Assembly (NCBI RefSeq): GCF_030161255.1
Contig: NZ_BSPX01000015.1
Coordinates: forward strand, 5,059 to 69,058
Origin: Zoogloea oryzae
Lineage (GTDB): Bacteria; Pseudomonadota; Gammaproteobacteria; Burkholderiales; Rhodocyclaceae
Length of the DNA: 64,000 nucleotides
Reading direction: 5' to 3'
In this document: positions 1 to 10,258 of the stretch, piece after piece
How positions within the stretch are numbered: the first letter of the stretch is position 1
How the letters are laid out: each line of letters starts with the position of its first letter
Program-made: the position numbers and the translations under genes
Notes under the pieces: generated by a model
What the model was told of the DNA's origin: nothing
The model's input: only the letters and a program-made list of their open reading frames with translations
Databases searched by the model: none

Positions 1-1688
<1,688 letters not shown>

Positions 1689-1757
1689 GAGTTTTTCCTT
1701 GAATTTGAATGCTGTCTGGTGGCGGGTCGGTCAGGCCGGCCCGCTGCTTGTTAGCGA

Positions 1758-1785
1758 ATATGGGGATGCCGCGGCGGCTTTCAAG
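1758..1785 (-). promoter_or_regulatory. Sigma-32 heat-shock promoter of dnaK
   Basis: Read on the minus strand, CTTGAAA (1785-1779) is followed after 13 bases by CCCCATAT (1765-1758). This is a near-perfect match to the sigma-32 consensus CTTGAAA / CCCCATNT. The -35 element overlaps the grpE stop codon (1783-1781). It gives dnaK a heat-shock promoter of its own in addition to read-through from grpE. Confidence 0.85.
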
Positions 1786-2371
1786 CGGCCGGCTTGGCTT
1801 TCGAGACGACAACGAGCGCCGGACGCATCACGCGCTCGTTGAGCAGGTAGCCCTTCTGCAGCACGTTGATCACGGTGTTGGGTTCGCCGTCGGCCTCGAT
1901 GGCGCTGATGGCCTGGTGCTTGTTCGGGTCGAACTTCTCGCCGAGGGGGCTCACTTCGGTCACGTTGGCGCTCTGGAAGGCGGAAACGAGCTGCTTGAGC
2001 GTGAGCTCGACGCCCTGCTTGAGGGTTTCGAGGGTGGCGTTCTCGGTGGCGAGGGCGGCTTCAAGGCTGTCCTTCACCGGCAGCATCGCCTGGGCGAACT
2101 TGTCGGCGGCAAACTTGCTCGCCTTGGCGATGTCGTCCTGGGCGCGACGGCGCACGTTTTCGGTCTCGGCCTTGGCGCGCAGCCAGGCGTCGTGGTGCTC
2201 GGCGGCTTTCAGCTCGGCCTGGCGGAGCTGCTCGGCGAGGCTGGGAAGGGTGTCGGTGCCGGCGGCTTCGACTGCGCTGGCAGTGGCGGCATCCGCGGCG
2301 CCCGCGACGTTCTCCACGAGCTCCGGCGCGGCCTTGTCTTCGGGGCTCAGAGGGGTGTCCTGGTCTTGCAT
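1781..2371 (-). CDS. grpE: Nucleotide exchange factor GrpE
   Basis: Releases ADP from DnaK and so drives its folding cycle; acts in the cytoplasm as a dimer. The 196-residue protein has an acidic, Ala/Glu-rich N-terminus, a long coiled-coil helix (about residues 45-110, with AELKAAEHHDAWLRAKAETE), and the C-terminal beta domain ending in the family signature region around ALVVVSKAKP. The ATG at 2371-2369 was chosen over an in-frame ATG at 2428 because it begins MQDQD right after a strong AAGGAG ribosome site, and because the sigma-32 promoter lies between the two. It is directly upstream of dnaK with a 92-base gap. Confidence 0.96.
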   Translation of the reverse strand: MQDQDTPLSPEDKAAPELVENVAGAADAATASAVEAAGTDTLPSLAEQLRQAELKAAEHHDAWLRAKAETENVRRRAQDDIAKASKFAADKFAQAMLPVKDSLEAALATENATLETLKQGVELTLKQLVSAFQSANVTEVSPLGEKFDPNKHQAISAIEADGEPNTVINVLQKGYLLNERVMRPALVVVSKAKPAA

Positions 2372-2401
2372 GGGTAACGGCTCCTTTTTTTGACTCGCTT
2401 T

Positions 2402-2429
2402 AAATGGGGACGGAGAATATGATTTCAAG
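2402..2429 (-). promoter_or_regulatory. Sigma-32 heat-shock promoter of grpE
   Basis: On the minus strand CTTGAAA (2429-2423) is followed by 13 bases and CCCCATTT (2409-2402). Spacing and sequence are the same design as the dnaK promoter. It lies 31 bases upstream of the chosen grpE start. Confidence 0.85.
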
Positions 2430-2512
2430 AGGGCGTCACCAAAGTTGCCGGCTGGCAGCGAAAGGGAGTGTAAAATCCGAGTGTTCCGGGTTTTCTCCGG
2501 TCATCTTTACGA

Positions 2513-3895
2513 ATGTTTTCGCGTAAAGCAGGTATGGAAAAAGCACCTGATAAAATCGGCAAGTACAAGCTGATCCGGGAGGTTGGGCGCGGCGCGACGG
2601 CGACGGTCTATCTCGCCGAGCATCCCCAATACCCGGACAACGTCGCCCTCAAGCTGATCCGTTTCGACGATAAGTCGAAGGACGAGGCCAAGTGGAACCG
2701 GCGTCTGCTCAAGCTGCTGCGCGCCGAGATGGACGTGTCGCGGCGGCTGGATCACCCCAACATCATCAAGATCTTCGATACGGCGGTCGATAAGGACTAC
2801 GCCTATATCGTCATGGAGTACTTTCCGGGCACGACCCTCGAGAAGTACTGCAGCTTCCAGAGCCTGCTCCCCCTGCATCGCACCATCGGCATGATCTTCA
2901 AGTGCGCGATGGCGCTCGATTACGCCTACCGCCAAGGGGTTGTGCACCGGGACATCAAGCCGGCCAACATCCTCGTGGATGACAACGATAATGTGAAGAT
3001 CACTGACTTCGGCCTTGCGCTCAACGTGAGCAAGAAGAGCGCGGCCGATTCGACCTTCATCATGGGCGTGGGCTCGCCGGCCTACATGAGCCCGGAGCAG
3101 ATCAAGGGCTACCCGCTCAACCAGAAGACCGACCTGTTCTCGCTGGGCGTGGTGCTGTTCCACATGCTCACCGGCCGGCTGCCCTTCCGGGCCAAGAACC
3201 CGGCCCAGCTCATCTACAAGATCATCAATACCGAGCCGCCGCTGGTGTCGCAGATCAACTCGGAGCTGCCCGAACAGCTCGATCAGGTGATCCGCAAGGC
3301 CCTCGAGAAGGATCTTTACTCCCGCTACAAGAACGGCGCCGAGTTTGCGAAGGATCTGTCGGCGGTGCGCTACAAGATCCTCGACGACTCGACCAGCCAG
3401 CAGGACACCACCCGCTACGCAACCCTGCGCAAGATGCCTTTCTTCACCGAGTTCGAGGATGTGGAGATCTGGGAGATGCTCCGCATCTCGCGCTGGCGCA
3501 AGGTCGAATCCCATACCCTGCTGCTGCGCGAAGGCGACGCCGACCAGCGTTTCGGGATCGTCATCGATGGCCGGGTCGAGGTGTCCGTCGATGGCCATCG
3601 GGTGTACGAGCTGGGGGCGGGCGAGGTGTTTGGCGAGCTCGCCTTCCTGGATGCCCAGGATCACAAGCACATGAACACCGCGGTGACGACCACCGAAACG
3701 GTCTACCTCGAGATCAACCCCGCCGCGCTGTCGCTGGCCACCGACGAGTGCCAGGATGCCTTCCGCAGCCGGCTGGTCACCACCGTGGCGCGTCGGCTGG
3801 GCGCGGCCTACCGTGAACTCTCCAAGACCGGCGTGCCGGCCGAGCAGGTGACTGCCAGCGGCTTCGGCATGGAACTCCAGCTGGTCGACACCTGA
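2513..3895 (+). CDS. Ser/Thr protein kinase with C-terminal cyclic-nucleotide-binding-like domain
   Basis: Hanks-type kinase domain at about residues 17-285: glycine loop GRGATATV (25-32), catalytic Lys47, HRDIKPAN with Asp147, and DFG at 165-167. All catalytic residues are present. A cNMP-binding (CAP_ED) fold follows at about 305-405, with FGELAFLD at 373-380. No membrane segment is visible, so it should be a soluble cytoplasmic kinase whose activity is tuned by the C-terminal domain. The Arg that normally contacts the cyclic phosphate is replaced (HMNTAV at 386-391), so ligand binding may be lost or changed. It is divergent from the heat-shock genes. The start may instead be the ATG at 2534 (MEKAPDK). 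The substrate is unknown. Confidence 0.9.
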   Translation: MFSRKAGMEKAPDKIGKYKLIREVGRGATATVYLAEHPQYPDNVALKLIRFDDKSKDEAKWNRRLLKLLRAEMDVSRRLDHPNIIKIFDTAVDKDYAYIVMEYFPGTTLEKYCSFQSLLPLHRTIGMIFKCAMALDYAYRQGVVHRDIKPANILVDDNDNVKITDFGLALNVSKKSAADSTFIMGVGSPAYMSPEQIKGYPLNQKTDLFSLGVVLFHMLTGRLPFRAKNPAQLIYKIINTEPPLVSQINSELPEQLDQVIRKALEKDLYSRYKNGAEFAKDLSAVRYKILDDSTSQQDTTRYATLRKMPFFTEFEDVEIWEMLRISRWRKVESHTLLLREGDADQRFGIVIDGRVEVSVDGHRVYELGAGEVFGELAFLDAQDHKHMNTAVTTTETVYLEINPAALSLATDECQDAFRSRLVTTVARRLGAAYRELSKTGVPAEQVTASGFGMELQLVDT

Positions 3896-3913
3896 GCGGC
3901 CTCGCCGCGGGCC

Positions 3914-4351
3914 TCAGCCCAGGTGGGCGAGGGTCCAGCGGCGGATGTCGTCTGCGCCCATGGCGCCAGCCTGCCGGGCAATCTCCCGCCCGTGGCGGAT
4001 CAGCACCAGCGTCGGGATGCTGCGGATCCCGAAACGTGCCGCCAGCGCCTGTTCCTCTTCCGTATTCACCTTGCCAAGTCTTACGCGCGGTTCCAGCTGC
4101 CCTGCGGCGGCCGAGAACGCCGGCGCCATGCTCCGGCACGGGCCGCACCAGGGCGCCCAGAAATCCACCAGCAGCGGCAGATCGCCCTTTTCCGCATGGG
4201 CGGCAAAATTTGCCGCATTCAGCGTCAGCGGGGCACCGGTGAAGAGCGCCCCCTTGCAGCGGCCACAGGTTCCGTTGTCTCCCAGCTTGTCGGCCGGTAC
4301 GCGGTTTACGGCTTGGCAGTGGGGGCAGGGAACGAGAATGGGCTGGTTCAT
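3914..4351 (-). CDS. trxC: Thioredoxin 2 (TrxC) with N-terminal zinc ribbon
   Basis: Cytoplasmic thiol-disulfide reductase of 145 residues. The N-terminus has two CxxC pairs (CPHC at 9-12, CGRC about 20 residues later) that form the zinc ribbon typical of TrxC rather than TrxA. The active site WCGPC and the cis-Pro segment SIPTLVLI follow. TrxC proteins repair oxidised targets and are often induced by oxidative stress. No OxyR site was identified. It is convergent with the kinase gene (18-base gap) and divergent from the AP2-like gene. Confidence 0.93.
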   Translation of the reverse strand: MNQPILVPCPHCQAVNRVPADKLGDNGTCGRCKGALFTGAPLTLNAANFAAHAEKGDLPLLVDFWAPWCGPCRSMAPAFSAAAGQLEPRVRLGKVNTEEEQALAARFGIRSIPTLVLIRHGREIARQAGAMGADDIRRWTLAHLG

Positions 4352-4530
4352 GGCATGTCATCCGGAAAGCTGTGGCAAGAGCGCAGATGGGGTGAAGTGG
4401 CCGGCTTTCAAGGGGGCGACCGCTGCCGGTGTGTTTCTCCATGGCCAATCGACGCCTAAAGTTCTGGCCGCCCGGGCCGAAATTTGCTCCTGAAGCGCGA
4501 TGTCGTCGCGGACCTTTGAGGAGGTGGCCT

Positions 4531-5055
4531 GTGAGCCGAGGCAGCACATACGGAATCAGTCGGGTAGACAATGAAACCAGCCGTACCCACGGCTGGCTGG
4601 TGACGATCCAGCGTCGCGGTGTGATCTACCGTAAACACTTCAGTGACGGCGTGTTTGGCGGAAAGCAGCGCTCTTTTGCGGCTGCGAAGGAATACCGGGA
4701 CGAGATCATTGCAGCCCACCCCCCGTTGTCGATGCAGGAGTATTCCAACATCGTCAAGAAGAACAACCGTTCCGGGGTTGTCGGCGTGTGTCGCTACTGC
4801 GCCTCGGAAACCCGCGACCTGCCCGAAGAGAAGCAGCGTTGGTTCTGGGTGGCGTCGTGGCCCTTGCCGGATGGCCGTCGAAAGCGGGTCAAGTTCTCCG
4901 TCAAGAAGTACGGCGAGGATGGCGCCTTCCAGATGGCGATGGACGCCCGGGCGTCGGCGCTCGGCAAGCTGGTCGGTGCGTTCGACCCGGGTGCGGTGCG
5001 CCGCAAGGCCGCCCGGCGCCGTACGGCTCCGGTGGTCGCGTCAGGGGCGCACTGA
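4531..5055 (+). CDS. Protein with two AP2/ERF-like DNA-binding domains
   Basis: A 174-residue basic protein. The GTG start at 4531 is set by the ribosome site GAGGAGG (4518-4524) with 6-base spacing; an ATG further upstream (4429) would add an unlikely Arg/Pro-rich leader. Two AP2-like units are visible: residues 7-62 (YGISRVD..., GWLVTIQR, SFAAAKEYRDEI) and residues 78-145 (SGVVGV, FWVASWPLPDGRRKRVKF, GAFQMAMDARA). AP2 domains are three-stranded sheets plus one helix that bind DNA; in bacteria they occur mostly in phage and homing-endonuclease proteins. No nuclease domain is present, so a stand-alone DNA- or RNA-binding role is inferred. It is convergent with the next gene. Confidence 0.75.
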   Translation: MSRGSTYGISRVDNETSRTHGWLVTIQRRGVIYRKHFSDGVFGGKQRSFAAAKEYRDEIIAAHPPLSMQEYSNIVKKNNRSGVVGVCRYCASETRDLPEEKQRWFWVASWPLPDGRRKRVKFSVKKYGEDGAFQMAMDARASALGKLVGAFDPGAVRRKAARRRTAPVVASGAH

Positions 5056-5069
5056 AAGCTGCGATGCCG

Positions 5070-5414
5070 TCAGTCCTTGTCCGCCAGGGCGAGGCTGACC
5101 ATCCAGGTAAGCAGGCTGTACGCCAGCGCACCCCAGAAAGCGGTTGAAAAGTCCGGCACGACGAAGCCCTTGACGAGGCCGGACACGCTCCAGAACATCA
5201 GCGCGTTGATCACCAGCGTGAACAGACCCAGCGTCAGGATCGTGATCGGCAGGGTGATCAGCACGAGCAGCGGCCGGATGATCGCATTGACGAAGCCCAG
5301 CAGTACCGCGCTTATCAGCGCCGCTGCGTAGCTGTCCACCTGCACCTTGCTGATGATCTCCGGGATCAGCATCAGCGCGACCGCGTTGAGCACCCAGCGC
5401 AATATCAGTTTCAT
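5070..5414 (-). CDS. Phage holin family 4 / YvlD-like small membrane protein
   Basis: A 114-residue, very hydrophobic inner-membrane protein with about four helices: MKLILRWVLNAVAL, the SAVLLGFVNAIIRPLLVLIT stretch, PITILTLGLFTLVINALMF, and a C-terminal segment. It matches the Phage_holin_4_2 family, which despite its name is mostly a chromosomal family of unknown role (YvlD in Bacillus). The start at 5414 has GGAGAG upstream. It is 34 bases downstream of hemH and probably co-transcribed with hrcA and hemH. There is no lysis cassette here, so a prophage role is not supported. Confidence 0.8.
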   Translation of the reverse strand: MKLILRWVLNAVALMLIPEIISKVQVDSYAAALISAVLLGFVNAIIRPLLVLITLPITILTLGLFTLVINALMFWSVSGLVKGFVVPDFSTAFWGALAYSLLTWMVSLALADKD

Positions 5415-5448
5415 TGGTTCTCTCCAGCCCCGGCGGGGCGATGATTGA

Positions 5449-6546
5449 TCAGGCCTTGGCGCCGCGGTCGCGTGCCAGGCGCGCCTGGCGTTCGAGCGTG
5501 CCCGCATCCGGTTGCGGCTCCGTCAGCCAGTGGCCCATTTCCCGCACGCACACGGCCATCAGCGCCTCGATCCAGTCGTCGCGTTCGTTCAGGCACGGGA
5601 TGTATCCGAAGCGCTTGCCGCCCGCGTGCAGGAAGGCCTCGCGGCATTCCATGTTGATCTCTTCCAGCGTCTCGAGACAATCCGAGACGAAACCCGGGCA
5701 CATCACGTCCACCGATCCGACGCCTGCCTGCGCCATCGCCTCCAGGGTAGGCTGGGTGTAGGGCTGCAGCCACTCGGCCTTGCCGAAGCGCGACTGGAAG
5801 CTCACCACCAGCTTCTCAGGCGGCAGTGCCAGGGCTTCGCCCAGCAGGCGCGCGGTCTTCAGGCATTCGCAGTGATAGGGATCGCCGAGCTCGAGCGAGC
5901 GCTTGGGGGTGCCGTGGAAGCTGAGTACCAGCCGGTCGGGTTCGCCGTTGCGCTTCCAGTGTTCGCGCACCGAATTGGCGAGGGCCTGGATGTAGGTGGG
6001 CTCGCCCGGAAAGCTGCGCACGTAGCGGATTTCCGGCAGGTTGCGCCAGTGGCGCAGGCAGTCGGCGACCTCGTCGATCACCGTGGCGGTGGTGCTGGCG
6101 GCGTACTGGGGGTAGAGCGGCACCACGAGGATGCGCGTGCAGCCGGCGGCGCGCATGGCGTCGAGCTGGGTGCGGATCGACGGCTGGCCGTAGCGCATCG
6201 CCCATTCGACGACGAGATCCCGCTCGCCCGCATTGGCGAAAAAGCCCTTCAGGAGCTTGGCCTGCTTCTCGGTGTGGGCCTTGAGGGGCGAGCCTTCGTC
6301 CGTCCACACGCTGGCGTACTTGGCGGCCGACTTGGCCGGACGGGTGCGCAGGATGATGCCGTGGAGGATCGGCCACCACACGAAGCGTGGGATCTCCACG
6401 ACCCGCGGGTCGGACAGGAACTGTCGCAGATACGGGCGCAGGGCGGCCGCCGTGGGGGCGGTGGGGGTGCCGAGATTGACCAGCAGGATGCCGGTACGCG
6501 GCGCCTTGCCGTGGGTGTGCGCTGGCGCTTGCCAGAATCGGGTCAT
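5449..6546 (-). CDS. hemH: Ferrochelatase
   Basis: Inserts Fe2+ into protoporphyrin IX, the last step of protoheme synthesis. The 365-residue protein has the family motifs ILLVNLGTP near the N-terminus, the metal-binding histidine in LSFHGTPKR, and the conserved acidic segment CLETLEEINME of the second metal site. Length fits proteobacterial HemH. It lies 16 bases downstream of hrcA and upstream of the small membrane protein, suggesting one transcript. Confidence 0.97.
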   Translation of the reverse strand: MTRFWQAPAHTHGKAPRTGILLVNLGTPTAPTAAALRPYLRQFLSDPRVVEIPRFVWWPILHGIILRTRPAKSAAKYASVWTDEGSPLKAHTEKQAKLLKGFFANAGERDLVVEWAMRYGQPSIRTQLDAMRAAGCTRILVVPLYPQYAASTTATVIDEVADCLRHWRNLPEIRYVRSFPGEPTYIQALANSVREHWKRNGEPDRLVLSFHGTPKRSLELGDPYHCECLKTARLLGEALALPPEKLVVSFQSRFGKAEWLQPYTQPTLEAMAQAGVGSVDVMCPGFVSDCLETLEEINMECREAFLHAGGKRFGYIPCLNERDDWIEALMAVCVREMGHWLTEPQPDAGTLERQARLARDRGAKA

Positions 6547-6562
6547 CGGGGAGCTTTCAGGT

Positions 6563-7591
6563 TCAGTTTTGCCCGGAGAGGGCGCTTGAAATGAGGCGGG
6601 CGGTGACGTCCACGATCGGGATCACCCGTTCGTAGGCCATCCGGGTGGGGCCGATCACGCCGACCGAGCCGACCAGCTGGCCGTCCACCTCGTAGGGAGC
6701 GGTGACGACGCTGCAGTCGTCCAGCGGGCTAAGGCCGCTCTCGCCACCGATGAAAATCTGCACGCCCTGGGCGCGGTTGGAGATGTCGAGGAGCTGCATC
6801 AGCCCGGTCTTCTGCTCGAAGAGCTTGAAGAGCTCACGCAGGCGGGCCATGTTCGACGACAGATCCTCGGCATCGAGCAGGTTGGTTTCGCCCGAGATTA
6901 CGTAGGTGCTGCGGGTTTCCTCCAGCGCCTCGCTGCCGGCTTCGACGGCCGCGCTCATCAGCTCGGTCATGTCGGTGCGCAGCTGCTTGAGCTCGTCCTG
7001 GATGCGGGTGCGGATCTCGTCGAAGGCGAGGCCCGCGAAGTGCTGGTTGAGGTAGTTGGCGGCGGTGACGAGCTCCGACGGGCTGTAGGCGCGCTTGGTA
7101 AACAGGATGCGGTTCTGCACGTCGCCGGCGCTGGTGACAAGGATCAGCAGGATGCGGGTGTCGGACAGGCTGACGAACTCGATCTGGCGGATCCTCGGCA
7201 CGTCCTGCTTGGGCGAGACGACGACGCCGGCGAAGTGGGTGAGGCCCGACAGCAGCTGGGAGGCGGCATTGAGCACGCGCTGGGGCTCGCCGGGCTGGAT
7301 CTGGCCCTGGAGTTCATGGAGCTGGCCGGTGCCGATGGGCTGTACGGTGAGCAGGCTGTCCACAAAAAAACGATAGCCCAGGGGCGTGGGAATCCGCCCG
7401 GCGGAGGTGTGCGGGCTGGTGATGAAGCCCAGCTCCTCCAGGTCGGACATCACGTTGCGCACCGTGGCCGGCGACAGTTGCAGGCCCGAATAGCGCGACA
7501 GGGCCCGCGACCCGACGGGCTGGCCTTCGGCGATGTAATGCTCCACCAGGGTCTTCAGGAGGATTTGCGAGCGTTGGTCGAGACGGGTCAT
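6563..7591 (-). CDS. hrcA: Heat-inducible transcription repressor HrcA
   Basis: Represses class I heat-shock genes by binding CIRCE operators, with GroEL as the folding sensor. The 342-residue protein has the N-terminal winged helix (LSPATVRNVMSDLEELGFI at about 38-56, the recognition-helix region) and the C-terminal HrcA core (GGESGLSPLDDCSVV and GSVGVIGPTRMAYERVIP). No CIRCE element (TTAGCACTC-N9-GAGTGCTAA) was found near hrcA, grpE or dnaK here, so its targets, probably groESL, lie elsewhere. It is divergent from nadK. Confidence 0.97.
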   Translation of the reverse strand: MTRLDQRSQILLKTLVEHYIAEGQPVGSRALSRYSGLQLSPATVRNVMSDLEELGFITSPHTSAGRIPTPLGYRFFVDSLLTVQPIGTGQLHELQGQIQPGEPQRVLNAASQLLSGLTHFAGVVVSPKQDVPRIRQIEFVSLSDTRILLILVTSAGDVQNRILFTKRAYSPSELVTAANYLNQHFAGLAFDEIRTRIQDELKQLRTDMTELMSAAVEAGSEALEETRSTYVISGETNLLDAEDLSSNMARLRELFKLFEQKTGLMQLLDISNRAQGVQIFIGGESGLSPLDDCSVVTAPYEVDGQLVGSVGVIGPTRMAYERVIPIVDVTARLISSALSGQN

Positions 7592-7682
7592 GGCGGCAGA
7601 TGGATGGTTCCCGGCGATTCTAAGAGAAGGCCTGCGTTCATGAGAAGCAGGAGCACGCGGCAGAATGTGGTTTAATCAATGC

Positions 7683-8567
7683 ATGACCTGCGAGTTCAAG
7701 ACTATCGCACTGATCGGCAAGTATCAGAGCCCTGAAGTGGCCGAGGCGGTGCTTCGGCTGGCCAATTATTTGCGCGGCCTCGGCATTGCCGTGTTGATCG
7801 AGCAGGGAACCGCGAGTTCCACCGGTCTCACGGCGGGTTTCACGGTGGCGAGCTACGACGAGATCGGTGCCAGGGCGGATCTGGCCGTGGTGCTCGGCGG
7901 TGACGGCACCCTGCTCAACAGCGCCTGCCGGCTCGCTGCTTATAACGTGCCGCTGGCGGGCGTCAATCAGGGCCGGCTGGGCTTTCTCACCGACATCTCC
8001 CGCGAGGTCGCCCTCGACAAGATCGGCGAGATCCTCCAGGGCCGCTACACCGAAGAATCCCGCATCCTGCTCGACGCCGAAGTGCTGCGCGGCGGGCAAC
8101 GGGTGTTCCATACGGTGGCCCTCAACGACGTGGTGGTCAACAAGGGTGAGCTGGGCCGGATGATCGAATTCGACCTGCGTGTCGACGGCGAGTTCGTCTA
8201 CACCCAGCGCTCCGACGGCATGATCGTCTCGACCCCCACCGGATCGACGGCCTACGCGCTGTCGGCCAACGGGCCGATCCTCCACCCCAGCGTCGAAGGC
8301 ATTGCGCTGGTGCCCATGTGCCCCCACGCGCTCACCGCCCGGCCGATCACGTTGCCCGATCACTGCTGCATCGAGATCGTGCTGCTGCCGCCCCACGATT
8401 CCCGCGTCCACTTCGACGGCCAGAGCCGCTACGACACCCGCGCCGGCGACACCGTGCGGATCACCCGCTCGCCCCATCGCGTGCGCCTGCTTCATCCCCC
8501 GGGCTACAGCTACTTTGCGATGCTTCGCGAAAAGCTGCACTGGAGCTCGACGCCCCGTCACGGCTGA
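7683..8567 (+). CDS. nadK: NAD kinase
   Basis: Phosphorylates NAD+ to NADP+. The 294-residue form starting at ATG 7683 begins MTCEFKTIALIGKYQ, which matches the short N-terminus usual in betaproteobacteria. Motifs are GGDGT at 72-76 with catalytic Asp74, and STPTGSTAYALSANGPI in the C-terminal domain. An in-frame ATG at 7665 is also possible and has a better ribosome site (CAGGAG about 10 bases upstream). It is divergent from hrcA and 29 bases upstream of recN, likely one operon. Confidence 0.95.
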   Translation: MTCEFKTIALIGKYQSPEVAEAVLRLANYLRGLGIAVLIEQGTASSTGLTAGFTVASYDEIGARADLAVVLGGDGTLLNSACRLAAYNVPLAGVNQGRLGFLTDISREVALDKIGEILQGRYTEESRILLDAEVLRGGQRVFHTVALNDVVVNKGELGRMIEFDLRVDGEFVYTQRSDGMIVSTPTGSTAYALSANGPILHPSVEGIALVPMCPHALTARPITLPDHCCIEIVLLPPHDSRVHFDGQSRYDTRAGDTVRITRSPHRVRLLHPPGYSYFAMLREKLHWSSTPRHG

Positions 8568-8596
8568 CCTGCCGGTTTCACCCATTCGGTTTTTTC

Positions 8597-10258
8597 ATGC
8601 TGCGTCATCTTTCCATTCGCGATTTCGTGATTGTCGATCGGCTCGAGCTGGCCTTCGAGGCCGGCTTTGGCGCGCTTACCGGCGAGACCGGTGCGGGCAA
8701 GTCGATCCTCCTGGATGCCCTTGGCCTCGCCCTCGGTGGCAAGGCCGAGGCCGGCGTGGTGCGCAGCGGTCAGGCGCGCGCCGAGATCGTCGCCGAGTTC
8801 GACCTGCCGCCCGACGGCCCGCTGCGGGCCTGGCTGGCTGAGCAGGAGATCGACGCCGATGAAGGCGTGCTGCTGATGCGCCGCGTCATCGAAAGCGGCG
8901 GCCGCTCCAAGGCGTGGCTTAACGGCTCGCCGGTGGTGCTGGCGCAGCTGCGGACGGCCGGCGAATGGCTGGCCGACATCCACGGCCAGCACGCCCATCA
9001 TGCGCTGCTCAGGCCCGACGCCCAGCTGGCGCTCGTCGATGCCCACGGTGGCCTTGTCGCCCAGGCGGCCGAGGTGGCCGAGCGTCACCGCGTGTGGTCG
9101 GCCCTGCGGCGGGCGCGGGAGGCGGCGGAGGAGGGCGCGTCCTCCACCGAGCGCGAGCGGGAGCTCCTTGGCTGGCAGGTGGCGGAACTGCGCGAGCTGG
9201 CCTTCGAGCCCGAAGAATGGGCCCAGCTCAATCAGGAGCAGGCCCGGCTGGCCCACGCAGCCGGCCTGATCGAAGGCAGCGCCGAAGTCATCGACGGCCT
9301 GGCGGAAGGCGAGTACGCGCTGGTCTCCCAGCTTGAGCGCCTGCTCTCCCGCGTTGCCGACATGGCCAGCCACGACGGCCAGCTTGCCGACGTGCAGGAG
9401 CTGCTCGGCAGCGCCAGCATCCAGCTCGACGAGGCGCTCCACGCCATGCGTCGCTACCGCGACCGGCTCGATCTCGATCCGGATCGTCTCGCCGAGATCG
9501 ACCAGCGCATCCAGGCCATCACGGCCATGGCCCGCAAATATCGCGTCGCGCCCGAAGGGCTGCCGGAAGTGCTGGCCGAGAGTGTCGGTCGGCTCGATCG
9601 GCTGGTCCGCCAGTCCGATCCCGAAGCCCTGGCCCGGGAAGAGGCCGCGGCCCGGTCGGCGTTTTTGGCCGTGGCCGAGCCGCTCTCGGCAGCCCGGCGC
9701 GAGCTTGCGGCCGAGTTGTCGGCGGCGGTTACCGAAGCCATGCAGTCGCTGGCGATGGGCGGTGCCCAGTTCGAGATTGCGCTGCGACCCGTCGAAGAAG
9801 GGGCCGCGAGCGGGCTGGAGAGCGTCGAGTTCCTCGTCACCGCCAACGCCAGCCAGCCGCTCAGGCCGATGGCCCGGGTGGCGTCTGGCGGCGAGCTGTC
9901 GCGGATCGGCCTGGCGATCCAGGTCATCACCAGCCGCAACGCGGCCACGCCGACGTTGATTTTCGATGAGGTGGATGTGGGGATCGGCGGTCGGGTGGCC
10001 GAGATCGTCGGCCGGCTGCTGCGTCAGCTGGGCGACGACCGGCAGGTGCTGTGCGTCACCCACCTGCCGCAGGTGGCCGCCCAGGCCAACTGGCAGTGGT
10101 CCATCGCCAAGGAAACACGGGATGGCGAGACCCTGTCGCGGGTCACGCCGCTGGACGACCCGGCGCGGATCGAGGAGATCGCCCGGATGCTGGGCGGGGT
10201 GAACATCACCGACACCACCCGCAGCCACGCCGCGGAGATGCTTGGCCTGACCGGCTGA
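8597..10258 (+). CDS. recN: DNA repair protein RecN
   Basis: SMC-like ATPase of double-strand-break repair. The 553-residue protein has Walker A GETGAGKS at 29-36, a central coiled-coil region rich in Glu, Ala and Arg (about 150-360), the ABC signature SGGELSRIGLA and Walker B LIFDEVDVGIGG near the C-terminus. The start MLRHLSIRDFVIVD at 8597 is the normal RecN N-terminus. No CTGT-N8-ACAG LexA site was found in the 29 bases upstream, so SOS control, if any, would act upstream of nadK. Its stop codon abuts the stop of the convergent GDT1 gene. Confidence 0.97.
   Translation: MLRHLSIRDFVIVDRLELAFEAGFGALTGETGAGKSILLDALGLALGGKAEAGVVRSGQARAEIVAEFDLPPDGPLRAWLAEQEIDADEGVLLMRRVIESGGRSKAWLNGSPVVLAQLRTAGEWLADIHGQHAHHALLRPDAQLALVDAHGGLVAQAAEVAERHRVWSALRRAREAAEEGASSTERERELLGWQVAELRELAFEPEEWAQLNQEQARLAHAAGLIEGSAEVIDGLAEGEYALVSQLERLLSRVADMASHDGQLADVQELLGSASIQLDEALHAMRRYRDRLDLDPDRLAEIDQRIQAITAMARKYRVAPEGLPEVLAESVGRLDRLVRQSDPEALAREEAAARSAFLAVAEPLSAARRELAAELSAAVTEAMQSLAMGGAQFEIALRPVEEGAASGLESVEFLVTANASQPLRPMARVASGGELSRIGLAIQVITSRNAATPTLIFDEVDVGIGGRVAEIVGRLLRQLGDDRQVLCVTHLPQVAAQANWQWSIAKETRDGETLSRVTPLDDPARIEEIARMLGGVNITDTTRSHAAEMLGLTG

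Noticed and set aside
5070..5414. Prophage lysis gene (holin)
   Set aside because: The family name is misleading; no endolysin, spanin or phage structural gene is adjacent, and it sits in a housekeeping run.
1689..7682. CIRCE operators for HrcA
   Set aside because: The regions upstream of hrcA, grpE and dnaK were read for TTAGCACTC-N9-GAGTGCTAA and no match was seen.
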